DNA from: Candidatus Zixiibacteriota bacterium
Lineage (GTDB): Bacteria > Zixibacteria > MSB-5A5 > WJJR01 > JAJRUJ01
Length of the DNA stretch: 64,000 nucleotides
NCBI GenBank assembly: GCA_020051695.1
Contig: JAGVQM010000042.1
Location: forward strand, 1 to 64,000
Direction of reading: 5' to 3'
The notes under the pieces were generated by a model. That model worked only from the letters and a program-made list of their open reading frames with translations, was not told where the DNA came from and did not search any database. Positions 38,604-47,533 of the stretch are shown here, in pieces. The first letter of the stretch is position 1. Each line of letters begins with the position of its first letter. The translations under genes and the position numbers were made by a program.

Positions 38604-39425
38604 TCATTTGGCTGCTCGCGCCGGCGGTTGAACGGCCATTCCCGTTCGTTTTCGAAGGATATAGATTGCCACGCCGAAAATGAACAACCCTACGGCAATC
38701 AATTGATTATAGGTGAAAGCGCCCCCGGCGAGCAGCATTTCCGGCTCATAATAGCGGATGAATTCCACCAGAAAACGAAATGCGGCTTCCGCCATAAAAA
38801 ACAGGGCCATGGTTTGGCCGGGAAACTCCCGGCGGCGGTTGACCCTGCGCAACAGAAAGAACAACAGCAGCCCGAAAGCCGAGGTATATAACTGCGCCGG
38901 ATGAATGTGAATATGAGGATACATCGCGCCGGCGGGCGAATCCGGCGGAAAGACTATACCTAGGAAAGATTCGGTCGGCGTCCCGTAACAGCAACCATTA
39001 AGAAAACAGCCGACCCGTGCCAGGAAGATGCCGAAAGCGACGACCACGACCACCGCGTCACTATAATCAAATATTGACAACTTCCGCCGATGGAGGTACC
39101 CCATCCCCACCACAACGGCCAGCACGACACCACCATACAGGTTCATGCCGGCGATCCCGAACTGGCCTTCAACAGCCATGGGATTGATGATGTCCAGCGG
39201 TTCGGCGGTAAAATCCCCAAGGTGGAGCAGGACATACGATAACCGGGCGCCTACCACCCCGATCAGACTGACCAGGAATCCGAGGTTGAATAAGCGCTCA
39301 TAGTCCAACCGCAGGGCGCGGGCTTCATATTTGAGCAGCCACAGACCAAGGAAAAACGACAAGGTCAGCATGACGCCCCACGCCCGCAGGGCAAACATGC
39401 CTACGCGAAAAAATTCGGGAAACAT
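38604..39425 (-). CDS. lgt: Prolipoprotein diacylglyceryl transferase
   Basis: A 273-residue inner-membrane enzyme with about seven helices. It has the Lgt signature around ARVGCFLNGCCYGTP, and HIHPAQLYTSAFGLLL near the end. Lgt transfers diacylglycerol from phosphatidylglycerol to the lipobox cysteine of lipoproteins. Candidate substrates here include the lipoproteins at 27712, 45219 and 49746. It lies three bases after the PAP2 gene stop; a 155-base gap follows, in which only AT-rich non-coding sequence is seen. Confidence 0.94.
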   Translation of the reverse strand: MFPEFFRVGMFALRAWGVMLTLSFFLGLWLLKYEARALRLDYERLFNLGFLVSLIGVVGARLSYVLLHLGDFTAEPLDIINPMAVEGQFGIAGMNLYGGVVLAVVVGMGYLHRRKLSIFDYSDAVVVVVAFGIFLARVGCFLNGCCYGTPTESFLGIVFPPDSPAGAMYPHIHIHPAQLYTSAFGLLLFFLLRRVNRRREFPGQTMALFFMAEAAFRFLVEFIRYYEPEMLLAGGAFTYNQLIAVGLFIFGVAIYILRKRTGMAVQPPARAAK

Positions 39426-39428
39426 GTG

Positions 39429-40457
39429 TTATCGGTCCTTTTGCAGGCCAATGTTTTTCTGGTTGGGGAGCGCAGCTACCGGCCCCTGCTTCCCTGTCTG
39501 GAATCCAACCGGGTACCTCCCGGCCGCCCATACCGCAAAAACGGCGATGATGATACCGCCGACAACGTCGCTGAGGTAGTGAAACCGGCCCCAGACCGTC
39601 CCCAGGCACAACGTGGCGACCAGTGGTAGAGTAACCATCCCCAAGTGCCTGTTATACTTCATGATATAAACTGTCGAGACGATGGCGACTGCCGCATGGG
39701 ATGACGGCATACAACCCCCGTGAATTGCCGCCAGGTGCATGAGTTTTTGAACCAGAGGCACAAAAAGAAAACCGGTCAGTTCGCCGTCGTACAATCCCGC
39801 GAGTTCATACCGGGGGCCCTGAACCGGGCAGACAATAAAACCCAGATAAGAAATGAAAAACGCCAGCGACGTCGCCCAGACCAGTTGCGCGGCATCACGG
39901 TCACGGTGTTTGAAAAACAAGGTCAATAAAGGTGCGGCGATGATGATATAGTACGAAAAATACCCCATCATCATCCATTCGTTAATCAAGGGCTTTTGCC
40001 ACGGCTGAATCCAGAGCGTGGGCGAAACACCGAGCAGACTGCGTTCCCAGGCAATGATCCGGCTGTCCAACCAACCCGGATGAAACAGATGGAGCAGGGC
40101 GGAAGTCTCCTCATAAAAAAAGGTGAGCAGCAGCGGGATATAAAACAAGCGGAGAAAACGGACCGCCCGGTTCTCGTTAGCGGCAAGATAACGGGCAATC
40201 ATGTACACGGCGGCCAGCAGACTCAGATGCACCGCAACTATCGTCCAACGGTGGGCCAGGTTGCTGCCCCACAGCGCGGCTGCCATACCGGTAAGCACCA
40301 AATAGAGGGTGACGGCCCAGTCCGATAACAGGTAATTGCGAAACCCGGCAACGAAGGTATCATGCCGAACGCGGTTGATGCCCCCGGGAATGCTGATCGC
40401 CCCACCCGATGATATCGGCCGGCTGGTCCCGGCAGTATGCTTAAGCGGCGTGCTCAT
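39429..40457 (-). CDS. PAP2/Aur1-like membrane phosphotransferase
   Basis: A 342-residue polytopic protein. The PAP2 motifs are present: HGGCMPSSHAAVAIVS (C2, with catalytic His) and GRFHYLSDVVGG (C3). Six or more helices fit the PAP2_3 group, which contains the inositolphosphotransferases Aur1 and related phosphatidic-acid phosphatases. With an inositol-phospholipid cluster next door it could transfer inositol-phosphate to another lipid, or be a plain lipid phosphatase. It sits in an operon nadE-rsmI-PAP2-lgt. Confidence 0.8.
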   Translation of the reverse strand: MSTPLKHTAGTSRPISSGGAISIPGGINRVRHDTFVAGFRNYLLSDWAVTLYLVLTGMAAALWGSNLAHRWTIVAVHLSLLAAVYMIARYLAANENRAVRFLRLFYIPLLLTFFYEETSALLHLFHPGWLDSRIIAWERSLLGVSPTLWIQPWQKPLINEWMMMGYFSYYIIIAAPLLTLFFKHRDRDAAQLVWATSLAFFISYLGFIVCPVQGPRYELAGLYDGELTGFLFVPLVQKLMHLAAIHGGCMPSSHAAVAIVSTVYIMKYNRHLGMVTLPLVATLCLGTVWGRFHYLSDVVGGIIIAVFAVWAAGRYPVGFQTGKQGPVAALPNQKNIGLQKDR

Positions 40458-40483
40458 GGTCTGGATTAATGTCGGGCTGTGTT

Positions 40484-41176
40484 TTATTCGAGGCCGCCGA
40501 CGATTAACGTGATCTCACCACGGATGTCTGTTTTTGCCGCTGATTCGGCGAGTTCACTTATTGTTCCACGACGAAATTCCTCATGGAGTTTTGTCATTTC
40601 CCGGGCTAGGCACCCCCGGCGATGGCCCAAATATTGTACCATTTCGGTAAGCTCCCGGACATACCGATGAGGCGAAATATAAAAGATGATCGTCCGTTTT
40701 TCTTCCTGTAAGGCCTCCAGCCGCCGCCGCCTTTTGGCGGGGGTCCGTGGCAGATAGCCCTCGAACACAAAACGGTCACTGGGCAGACCGGAGGCGGTCA
40801 GCGCGGCGATTGCCGCGGAGGGGCCGGGGATGGGAATGACGGTAATGCCTGCAGCCAGGGCGGCGTGAGTCAGCGTATACCCGGGATCGGAAATCCCCGG
40901 CGAACCGGCATCGGTGATCAATGCCCCCGAGTGTCCTGTGCTCAGCAATTCGACCAGGTGCTGCGTCTTACGCAGATGATTACGGTCATGATACAACTCC
41001 AGCCGGGTATTGATCTGATGCTGCCGGAGCAGGATTTTGGCCCGGCGGGTATCCTCGCAGGCAACCCAGTCCACTTCGCGCAGGACGGTTATCGCGCGCA
41101 AGGTGATATCCTCGAGGTTGCCGATCGGAGTGGCCACCAGGAAGAGAGTGGCGACCTGTTCAGTGGTTGAGGTCAT
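40484..41176 (-). CDS. rsmI: 16S rRNA 2'-O-ribose C1402 methyltransferase RsmI
   Basis: A 230-residue tetrapyrrole-methylase-fold enzyme that 2'-O-methylates C1402 of 16S rRNA. Motifs: LFLVATPIGNLEDITLRA, EDTRRAKILL, ALITDAGSPGISDPGY, IPIPGPSAAIAALTASG and EMTKLHEEFRRG. Typical RsmI proteins are about 270-290 residues; this one stops after the catalytic domain and lacks the C-terminal helix-turn-helix tail. The gene follows nadE by 12 bases. Confidence 0.93.
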   Translation of the reverse strand: MTSTTEQVATLFLVATPIGNLEDITLRAITVLREVDWVACEDTRRAKILLRQHQINTRLELYHDRNHLRKTQHLVELLSTGHSGALITDAGSPGISDPGYTLTHAALAAGITVIPIPGPSAAIAALTASGLPSDRFVFEGYLPRTPAKRRRRLEALQEEKRTIIFYISPHRYVRELTEMVQYLGHRRGCLAREMTKLHEEFRRGTISELAESAAKTDIRGEITLIVGGLE

Positions 41177-41188
41177 GGACGCCGGTCA

Positions 41189-41977
41189 TCAAATATCGGG
41201 ATGGGCAATTTCGGGCAATTGACCCTTAAAACGGTTGACGTGCACCAGCCGGACGATACGCCGGACTACTCGCGGATCAAAACCATCGTCGATTACCTCA
41301 CGGGCGGTCTTGTTCTGATCGAACAGTCGATAGAGGACCTGATCGGCCAGAGCATAGGTGACGCCCAGTTCGCCTTCGTCGGTCTGGCCGGGCCACAAAT
41401 CGGCCGAGGGTGGTTTGTCGATGATGGCTTTAGGGATTTTCAAATACCGGGCCAGTTGCCGGACCTGGGCTTTGTACAATCCGCCGATTACATTCAAAGA
41501 GCAGGCCGTGTCGCCATACCAGGTGCCATACCCCAGCATAAGCTCCGTCCGATTCGACGTCCCCAGCACCAGCCGTTTGGTCGAAGATGAATAATCAAAC
41601 AGGCAGATCATGCGCAAGCGGGCCAGGACATTCCCTTTGCGCACGCGGCTGTGCATCGGGATTTCCTCAAACAGCCGGTCGGCAAAGGGGGTCAACGGCA
41701 GTTCGATAAGCTCGAGATCAAGCCGACGCGCCAGTAATTGCGCATGTCGTGCAGAAAGGGGATCGGATGCCGCATAGGGCATGAACAACCCGGTCACCCT
41801 GTCGGCGCCCAGGGCGCGCACGGCAATTGCCGCGCTCACTGCCGAATCGATCCCGCCGGAGATGCCTAAGACCACGCCGCCGAACCCGCGCCGTTCGATC
41901 CGGTCGATGAGAAAGTCCGTCAAACCCCGCAACACCTTGGCGGAGTTGATTTTCAGTTCGTGTATCATCCTGTTCAC
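41189..41977 (-). CDS. nadE: Ammonia-dependent NAD synthetase
   Basis: A 262-residue NadE with the PP-loop LGISGGIDSAVSAA and the later GTSNRTELMLGYGTWYGD and KPPSADLWPGQTDEGELG. It forms NAD from deamido-NAD, ATP and ammonia. No glutaminase domain is present, so ammonia is the donor. GTG 41977 and ATG 41968 are both possible starts; AAAGG lies too close to the first and rather far from the second. It starts an operon and diverges from the ssb gene. A second NAD gene, nadD, lies at 49.2 kb. Confidence 0.93.
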   Translation of the reverse strand: MNRMIHELKINSAKVLRGLTDFLIDRIERRGFGGVVLGISGGIDSAVSAAIAVRALGADRVTGLFMPYAASDPLSARHAQLLARRLDLELIELPLTPFADRLFEEIPMHSRVRKGNVLARLRMICLFDYSSSTKRLVLGTSNRTELMLGYGTWYGDTACSLNVIGGLYKAQVRQLARYLKIPKAIIDKPPSADLWPGQTDEGELGVTYALADQVLYRLFDQNKTAREVIDDGFDPRVVRRIVRLVHVNRFKGQLPEIAHPDI

Positions 41978-42079
41978 AACCTTTTTTTCACCGATAATTT
42001 CGTCCCTTCGGGATATGTGCTCACCGGGGAATGTATGTCAACCACTGTTGATTACAAAACGGTTTTTGCGGGGAAATGA

Positions 42080-42108
42080 TTGACATTCAAGCACCCGCTG
42101 TCCATAAT
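42080..42108 (+). promoter_or_regulatory. Strong sigma-70-like promoter for ssb
   Basis: A perfect TTGACA (42080-42085) stands 17 bases from CATAAT (42103-42108), with transcription expected near 42115. This is 62 bases before the ssb ATG. Confidence 0.75.
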
Positions 42109-42169
42109 TACCGGCGAACAACGGCCACACTGGCTGACGCGGAACCGGCAGGTATCGAAAGGAATACAG

Positions 42170-42589
42170 ATGGCCTCACTGAATAAAGCACTGTTAATCG
42201 GGAATCTGGGCAAAGACCCGGAATTGCGCTACACGCCCTCCGGCAAGGCCGTGGCAAGTTTTTCCATCGCCACGACCAACCAGTGGAAAGACAAAGACGG
42301 TCAAAAACAAGAGCGTACAGACTGGCATAATATTGTCGTGTGGGGCAGGCAGGCGGAAATCGCCAAAGACTACCTGCGCAAAGGGAAACAGATCTACCTC
42401 GAGGGACGGATCCAGACCCGGAACTATGACGACAAGGACGGCAACAAGCGCTGGATTACCGAAATTGTCGCCGACCGGTTCCTGATGCTGGGCCGCAAGG
42501 GCGAGGGTGACGCCGGCGATGAATTTCCTCCGCCTCCGGCCGAATCCGACGCTCCCGGCGCAGGCAATGAGGACGACCTGCCGTTCTAG
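42170..42589 (+). CDS. ssb: Single-stranded DNA-binding protein
   Basis: A 139-residue SSB. The OB fold begins NKALLIGNLGKDPELRYTPSG and includes DWHNIVVWGRQAE and YLEGRIQTR. An acidic proline-rich tail ends DDLPF, the peptide that recruits replication and repair partners. ATG 42170 has AAAGGA nearby. The frame extends upstream to 42080, but that part covers the promoter and is not coding. The 192 bases before kdsA hold no gene I recognise. Confidence 0.96.
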   Translation: MASLNKALLIGNLGKDPELRYTPSGKAVASFSIATTNQWKDKDGQKQERTDWHNIVVWGRQAEIAKDYLRKGKQIYLEGRIQTRNYDDKDGNKRWITEIVADRFLMLGRKGEGDAGDEFPPPPAESDAPGAGNEDDLPF

Positions 42590-42781
42590 TGCAGCCCGAT
42601 GCCCGGCGCACGCGGCGGTGGCCGCGAGGTCCGATGGGGGGCAAACCTGTCGAGGCAGAACCCTTGCCCTGGCGCACTGCGTGGCCGCGACGATCGGCAT
42701 CACCACCCGGCAGGCGAATTTTTCTACCGGCACTTGACCTGCGGCCGGTGATTGCTCACCTTTACTCCGCGAGGAATGAAT

Positions 42782-43606
42782 ATGGCCCGGACGATTACGA
42801 TCGGCAGCATACCTATCGGCGCAGGACACCCGCCGGCGTTTATTCTGGGCCCCTGTGTGGTCGAATCTGAAAAAATTACCCTGACCATTGCCGAGCGGCT
42901 GCGCGAAGCGGCCGAACAGCTACACGTGCCGATTATCTTCAAGGCGTCCTATCAAAAGGCAAACCGGACGAGCGCAAAATCTTTTTCCGGATTGGACTTT
43001 GGGCAGGCGCTGGGTATTCTGGCACGGGTCAGGGAATCCTGCGGATTGCCGGTCCTGACCGATGTTCACACAACCGAGGAAATTGCGGACGTGGCCGCAG
43101 TGGCCGATTGCCTACAGATCCCGGCGTTCTTGTGCCGTCAAACCCGGCTGATCGCTGCCGCGGCGGCAACCGGCCTCCCGTTGAATATCAAAAAGGGGCA
43201 ATTCCTCTCCCCGGCGGATATGCTGCATGCTGCGGAGAAAGCCCTGCCGGGGAGAGGCGGGGTGATGTTCACCGAACGGGGAACGACCTTCGGCTATGGC
43301 GACCTGGTCGTAGATCTTCGCGGTTTGGTGATCATGCGGGGGCTGGGTTATCCGGTGTGTTATGACGCCTCGCACAGCGTGCAAAAACCGGGGGCCGCAG
43401 GCGGCAAATCCGGCGGCGCACGGGAATTTACTCTGCCATTGGCGCGCGCGGCGGCAGCGGTGGGGATCGATGCCTTATTTTGTGAGGTCCATCCCGACCC
43501 GCCGGCGGCCTTGTCGGATGCCGCGACCCAATGGCCGCTGGACCGGGTGGAAGAACTGCTGCATAACGTCCTGGAGGTCCATCGGGCAGCCGGGAAACTG
43601 GGATAG
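42782..43606 (+). CDS. kdsA: 3-deoxy-8-phosphooctulonate synthase
   Basis: A 274-residue KdsA, which condenses PEP with arabinose-5-phosphate to Kdo-8-phosphate, a step in making the LPS inner core. Motifs: FILGPCVVESE, FKASYQKANRTSAKSFSG, LTDVHTTEE and YDASHSVQKPG, which includes the metal and substrate residues. ATG 42782 has GAGGA six bases upstream. It begins the kdsA-kdsC-kdsD-lptC series, which supplies Kdo and helps export LPS. Confidence 0.95.
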   Translation: MARTITIGSIPIGAGHPPAFILGPCVVESEKITLTIAERLREAAEQLHVPIIFKASYQKANRTSAKSFSGLDFGQALGILARVRESCGLPVLTDVHTTEEIADVAAVADCLQIPAFLCRQTRLIAAAAATGLPLNIKKGQFLSPADMLHAAEKALPGRGGVMFTERGTTFGYGDLVVDLRGLVIMRGLGYPVCYDASHSVQKPGAAGGKSGGAREFTLPLARAAAAVGIDALFCEVHPDPPAALSDAATQWPLDRVEELLHNVLEVHRAAGKLG

Positions 43607-43611
43607 CACAC

Positions 43612-44148
43612 ATGAAAACGACAACAGCGGGCCGGCCCCCGTCACCAGCCCGGCTTAAAAAAATCAAGCTGACGATTTTTGATTTCGATGGGATCTTCAC
43701 CGACAACTTTATCTATCTCGGCGCGGATAACAGCGAATTGAAGAAGTTTTATGTGCCGGACGGTGTGGGCATCTGGCTGCTGCATGAAGTGAAAATTCCC
43801 GTGGCCATTGTCACCGGCAACAACACTAAAACGACCGCGGTGCGCGCCAAAAGACTGCGGATAAAATATGTGTATCAAAATGTCCGCGATAAGACAAAAC
43901 CGTATCAGGAACTGAAGAAAAAACTCGGGGTCCGTGACGACGAATGCCTGTATATGGGCGACGATTTGACGGATTTAAAGACGATGCAACGAGTCGGGAT
44001 CGCCGTCGCCCCGGCCGACGCGCACCCCGAGGTAAAAAAAGCTGCCCACTGGGTCACTAAACAACCGGGCGGGCACGGCGCAATCCGCGAAGTGGCCGAG
44101 GCACTCCTGGCCGCGCGCGGACAGTTGTTGAGTGTTTTTGACGAGTAA
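43612..44148 (+). CDS. kdsC: Kdo-8-phosphate phosphatase
   Basis: A 178-residue HAD-type phosphatase with the KdsC layout. IFDFDGIFTDN carries the nucleophile D24 and acid D26, IVTGNN is motif II and MGDDLTDLKTM is motif IV. It releases phosphate from the KdsA product. It has no cap domain, as expected for this tetrameric family. The start lies five bases after kdsA. Confidence 0.94.
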   Translation: MKTTTAGRPPSPARLKKIKLTIFDFDGIFTDNFIYLGADNSELKKFYVPDGVGIWLLHEVKIPVAIVTGNNTKTTAVRAKRLRIKYVYQNVRDKTKPYQELKKKLGVRDDECLYMGDDLTDLKTMQRVGIAVAPADAHPEVKKAAHWVTKQPGGHGAIREVAEALLAARGQLLSVFDE

Positions 44149-44163
44149 GCGAAACAGACTATC

Positions 44164-45144
44164 ATGTCCGATAAACAACCATCCCCGCGGCAGCAATGCG
44201 CCGCCCGCGTGATTGCCCGGGAGGCCGAAGCCATCGCCGCCTTGGCCAGGAAGATCGACGATCGGTTCGATTGCGCGGTGGATTTGATCCGCAATTGCCG
44301 GGGCCGGGTCATTGTCACCGGGATGGGCAAATCGGGATTGATCGGCAAGAAAATCGCCGCGACGTTTTCGTCCACCGGCATCGCCTCGTTCTTCCTGCAT
44401 CCCGCGGAGGGGGGGCATGGCGATCTGGGACTGGTCTCGGCGGATGACGTGGTGCTGGCGATCAGCAAGTCCGGTGATTCCGACGAACTGGTGGATATCC
44501 TGCCGCCGTTGAAACGGCTGGGCGTGCCGATTATTCTGATTACGGGTCGTGTCGATTCTCCGCTGGCCCGCAGCTCGGATTGTGTGCTGGATGCCTCGGT
44601 CAACGGCGAAGCCGGGTTGGACAACCTTGTTCCGACCAGTTCGACCACCGCCGCGCTGGTGCTGGGTGATGCGCTGGTGATGGCGCTTTTGGAGGAGCGC
44701 GGGTTTACCAAAGAGGATTTTGCGCGGCTGCACCCCAAGGGGCAGCTGGGGCGGCGGTTGCTGTTAACTGTCGGTGATATTATGCACACCGGGGACGCGG
44801 TCCCGGTTGTCCGCCACGACGCGCCGATGAAAGTAGTCATCCTTGAGGTGACCGCCAAGCGGTTTGGTTCGACCGCGGTCGTGGATGATAACGGCAGATT
44901 GATCGGCATTTTCACCGACGGCGACCTGCGCCGCTGGGTGGAAAAGAAAGCCGACCCGTTTGCCGGGACAGCCGCCGAGGCGATGACCCGCAACCCCAAA
45001 ACGATCAAAGCCGAAGAGCTGGCGGTCAGCGTACTCAACCGGATGCAGGAACACAAAATCACTTGTCTGCTGGTCGTGGATGACACAAGCCGGCCGATCG
45101 GCATTGTGCATTTGCACGATTTACTGGCGGCGGGTGTGGTTTGA
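44164..45144 (+). CDS. kdsD: Arabinose-5-phosphate isomerase
   Basis: A 326-residue enzyme joining a SIS domain (GMGKSGLIGKKIAATFSSTG, LAISKSGDSDE, PTSSTTAALVLGDA) to two CBS domains (from about VGDIMHTGDAVP to the C-terminus). It converts ribulose-5-phosphate to arabinose-5-phosphate, the KdsA substrate. The CBS pair probably senses a nucleotide or pathway ligand. It completes the Kdo set upstream of lptC. Confidence 0.95.
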   Translation: MSDKQPSPRQQCAARVIAREAEAIAALARKIDDRFDCAVDLIRNCRGRVIVTGMGKSGLIGKKIAATFSSTGIASFFLHPAEGGHGDLGLVSADDVVLAISKSGDSDELVDILPPLKRLGVPIILITGRVDSPLARSSDCVLDASVNGEAGLDNLVPTSSTTAALVLGDALVMALLEERGFTKEDFARLHPKGQLGRRLLLTVGDIMHTGDAVPVVRHDAPMKVVILEVTAKRFGSTAVVDDNGRLIGIFTDGDLRRWVEKKADPFAGTAAEAMTRNPKTIKAEELAVSVLNRMQEHKITCLLVVDDTSRPIGIVHLHDLLAAGVV

Positions 45145-45218
45145 CTCGGCAGCGGTCTTTCCAAATGGCGGCCGATTGCGGGGTGGAACCTTTTGCAGCG
45201 AAACAACGTGGAACGGAT

Positions 45219-45812
45219 ATGGCCTTGCGACATAATCATGGAATCGGGATCATACGCCGGGGTTTTCTATTGGCTGTCGGCGGTTTGCTGATATTTGCGT
45301 TGTTACTCGGCTGCGGCAAGCAGGACGTGCCACGGTCCGAGGAGGCGCTCAGCGGGGAGTTCCCGACCTCGTGGGCCCGGAATACGGTGACGGTTTTCAC
45401 AACTGGGGGAACCAAGACCACGGAAATTTTCTCCGACAGTGTGGTCAATTTCGCCGAAAAAGATTCCACTCAGGCCTATACTCTGCGCGTGATGTTCTAT
45501 GACGCTGATGGCGAGTGGATGTCACAGCTTACCGCCGATTCGGGGATTATTCGCGAAAACAGCGAACGCTTGGAAGTGTTCGGGCGGGTGAATGTCGCCA
45601 CGCGTGATTCGGTCCGGCTGCAAACTACGCAACTGGCCTGGGATCCGGCCCGGGCCAAGATTGTCTCCGAGCAGTATGTGCAAATCGACCAGCGGGGCAG
45701 TCTGGTCGCCGGGTATGGCTTCGAGTCCGATTCCGATTTGAAAAACATCAAGCTCAAGCGCCAGGTCACCGGCGAAATCCAGGATTACGAGAAAGCGGTT
45801 GATTCGCTGTAG
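45219..45812 (+). CDS. lptC: LptC-like LPS export protein
   Basis: A 197-residue protein with an N-terminal hydrophobic segment ending in lipobox LLGC, then an LptC/OstA-type beta-jellyroll (SDSVVNFAEKDSTQAYTLRV, RLEVFGRVNVATRDSVRLQT). LptC carries LPS from the inner-membrane ABC transporter to LptA. The lipobox would make it a lipoprotein rather than the usual single-pass anchor. The frame can start at TTG 45141, overlapping the kdsD stop, but ATG 45219 has GGAACGGA and a better signal. LptA and LptB are not in the window. Confidence 0.85.
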   Translation: MALRHNHGIGIIRRGFLLAVGGLLIFALLLGCGKQDVPRSEEALSGEFPTSWARNTVTVFTTGGTKTTEIFSDSVVNFAEKDSTQAYTLRVMFYDADGEWMSQLTADSGIIRENSERLEVFGRVNVATRDSVRLQTTQLAWDPARAKIVSEQYVQIDQRGSLVAGYGFESDSDLKNIKLKRQVTGEIQDYEKAVDSL

Positions 45813-45937
45813 GTCGAGAACCTGTGGGTGCGGCGATCTGAAAGATGTCTCGTCGGGAGGATGTGGAAAGGTTATCAACCTCTCGTCGTGTTTCTCGTTT
45901 CGTCACGCTTGCGGCGGGACTTCGCTCGGAACCCGAC

Positions 45938-46726
45938 TTACTCCTGCTTCAAAATCTTCGTTATTTCCAACTGGTGTTTCGCGTTGAACAGGGAGCGGTA
46001 AATCAGCAGCGCAATGAGGATGCACCCCGAGGCAGTCGAAGCAGTCAGCATAAACATGACCACGATTTGGTATTTGGCCGCTTCCACCGGATTAACCCCC
46101 GCCAAAACCTGGCCGGTCATCATGCCGGGGATAAACACGATTCCCACGACGAGCATCGAGTTGATCGTCGGAATCATCCCCCGCCGGATGCCGTTGGCCA
46201 GCACATCGCGGGCGGCCTCCCAGCGGTTTGCGCCGAGGGATAATTCCATTTCGATCAGATTGCTCTTATCTTTGAACGATTCGAGGATCGAGTCTACCGC
46301 CAGGGAGATGCCGGTCAGCGAATTGCCCAGGATCATCCCTAAAAACGGAATGACGTGCGGCAAGCTGTACCACGGATCGACTCTAAGGACTGCCCCGGTG
46401 ACCGCAAATGTCGTGATCAACCCACAGGCGGCCAGAGTCAAAAACGACAATCCGACGGCGCCTTTGAATGTATAGGTTGACCGTTTAATTGCCGCGCGCG
46501 CGGCCACGCCTACCATAAATAAAACCAAAGGCAGCAGGACCCATGGACTGTCCAGCCCGAAAACAATCTTCAACGAATAGCCTAGGATGAACAACTGGAT
46601 AACCGTGCGCACCATGGCGATCAGTAAACGGCGTTCTAACCCCAGTTTCATGACTAAACTGACCGTTCCGGCCACCAGCACCAGCGCCGCCGAAATCGCC
46701 AAATCTGTAGTGCTCAGATAAATCAT
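45938..46726 (-). CDS. fetB: FetB-family ABC transporter permease
   Basis: A 262-residue polytopic protein of the UPF0014/FetB family with about seven helices. It shows HVIPFLGMILGNSLTGISLA and VVGIVFIPGMMTGQVLAG. In Escherichia coli FetAB exports iron and helps resist oxidative stress; the metal here is assumed by homology. The ATG overlaps the stop of the ATPase gene (ATGA at 46723-46726). Confidence 0.9.
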   Translation of the reverse strand: MIYLSTTDLAISAALVLVAGTVSLVMKLGLERRLLIAMVRTVIQLFILGYSLKIVFGLDSPWVLLPLVLFMVGVAARAAIKRSTYTFKGAVGLSFLTLAACGLITTFAVTGAVLRVDPWYSLPHVIPFLGMILGNSLTGISLAVDSILESFKDKSNLIEMELSLGANRWEAARDVLANGIRRGMIPTINSMLVVGIVFIPGMMTGQVLAGVNPVEAAKYQIVVMFMLTASTASGCILIALLIYRSLFNAKHQLEITKILKQE

Positions 46727-47424
46727 TCAGCGTGGTCCTCCCGCCGGAGCAGTAGCGGTGTCAGATCGACGATCCGGTCACACAAGCGTTCGGCCTGCGC
46801 GGCATCATGCGAAACAATCAGCGCCGAGAGTTTTCGATTTTCACGCTCGGACATGAGCAAACGCTCCACCGCCGCCGTCGCTTTTTCATCCAGGGCCGAG
46901 GTCGGTTCATCCAGCAGCAGGACCTCCGGTTTGACCAGCAGGGCCCGGATGAGGCAGACCCGTTGTTTCTGCCCCTCGGACAGCGACCGCGCCGGCTGGT
47001 TCAGCCGCTCGCTCCCGACCAGCAACAGCTCCAGCAGTTCGCCCGCCCGCCGGACCGGAAAATCACCGCAGGCCGTTTTGTATTGAAACGGCCGCTGCAG
47101 GTTTTCCTCGATTGTGCTTTCCACCATCGACGGGATCTGCTGGACATACACTACCCGGCGGCGATACGCCGGGATATCGGAACCGGCCTGAGTGGGAAAC
47201 GGTTCCTCGAAAACGATTTCACCCGCCAGCGGGTTTTCCAGTCGCGAGACCGCGCGCAACAGCGTCGATTTGCCGCAGCCGGAAGGGCCGCGCAACCCGA
47301 CAAATTCGCCCTGGCCCAGGGTCAGGTTTAATCCTTCGAGCAGACGAGTGGCGCCATGTCCGATCGCCAGACCGTTCAACTGGAGGACGGCCCGCGGCGG
47401 GGCGATTGTCGGACCACTATTCAT
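46723..47424 (-). CDS. fetA: FetA-family ABC transporter ATPase
   Basis: A 233-residue ABC ATPase. Walker A is GPSGCGKSTLL, the signature is SLSEGQKQR, Walker B is VLLLDEPTSALD and the H-loop is VSHDA. Overlap with the permease gene supports FetA. No iron-responsive promoter box could be recognised upstream. Confidence 0.9.
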   Translation of the reverse strand: MNSGPTIAPPRAVLQLNGLAIGHGATRLLEGLNLTLGQGEFVGLRGPSGCGKSTLLRAVSRLENPLAGEIVFEEPFPTQAGSDIPAYRRRVVYVQQIPSMVESTIEENLQRPFQYKTACGDFPVRRAGELLELLLVGSERLNQPARSLSEGQKQRVCLIRALLVKPEVLLLDEPTSALDEKATAAVERLLMSERENRKLSALIVSHDAAQAERLCDRIVDLTPLLLRREDHAE

Positions 47425-47533
47425 GGTGTAAACATATTCTGCTTGCGGAAATGAGCACAGAGAATTCGCGTGTGCTTCTGATGACCTTGTCGTCGCTGAT
47501 CGTCCCTGCGACTATGAGATTGAGGGTCCCGAT

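Noticed and set aside
42080-42169. N-terminal extension of SSB
   Set aside because: The extension begins exactly in the TTGACA promoter element and has no SSB homology.
47454-47476. AGCACA/TGTGCT inverted repeat upstream of fetA as an iron-regulator site
   Set aside because: Only 6 bp with an 11-base spacer and no likeness to a Fur box; chance is likely.
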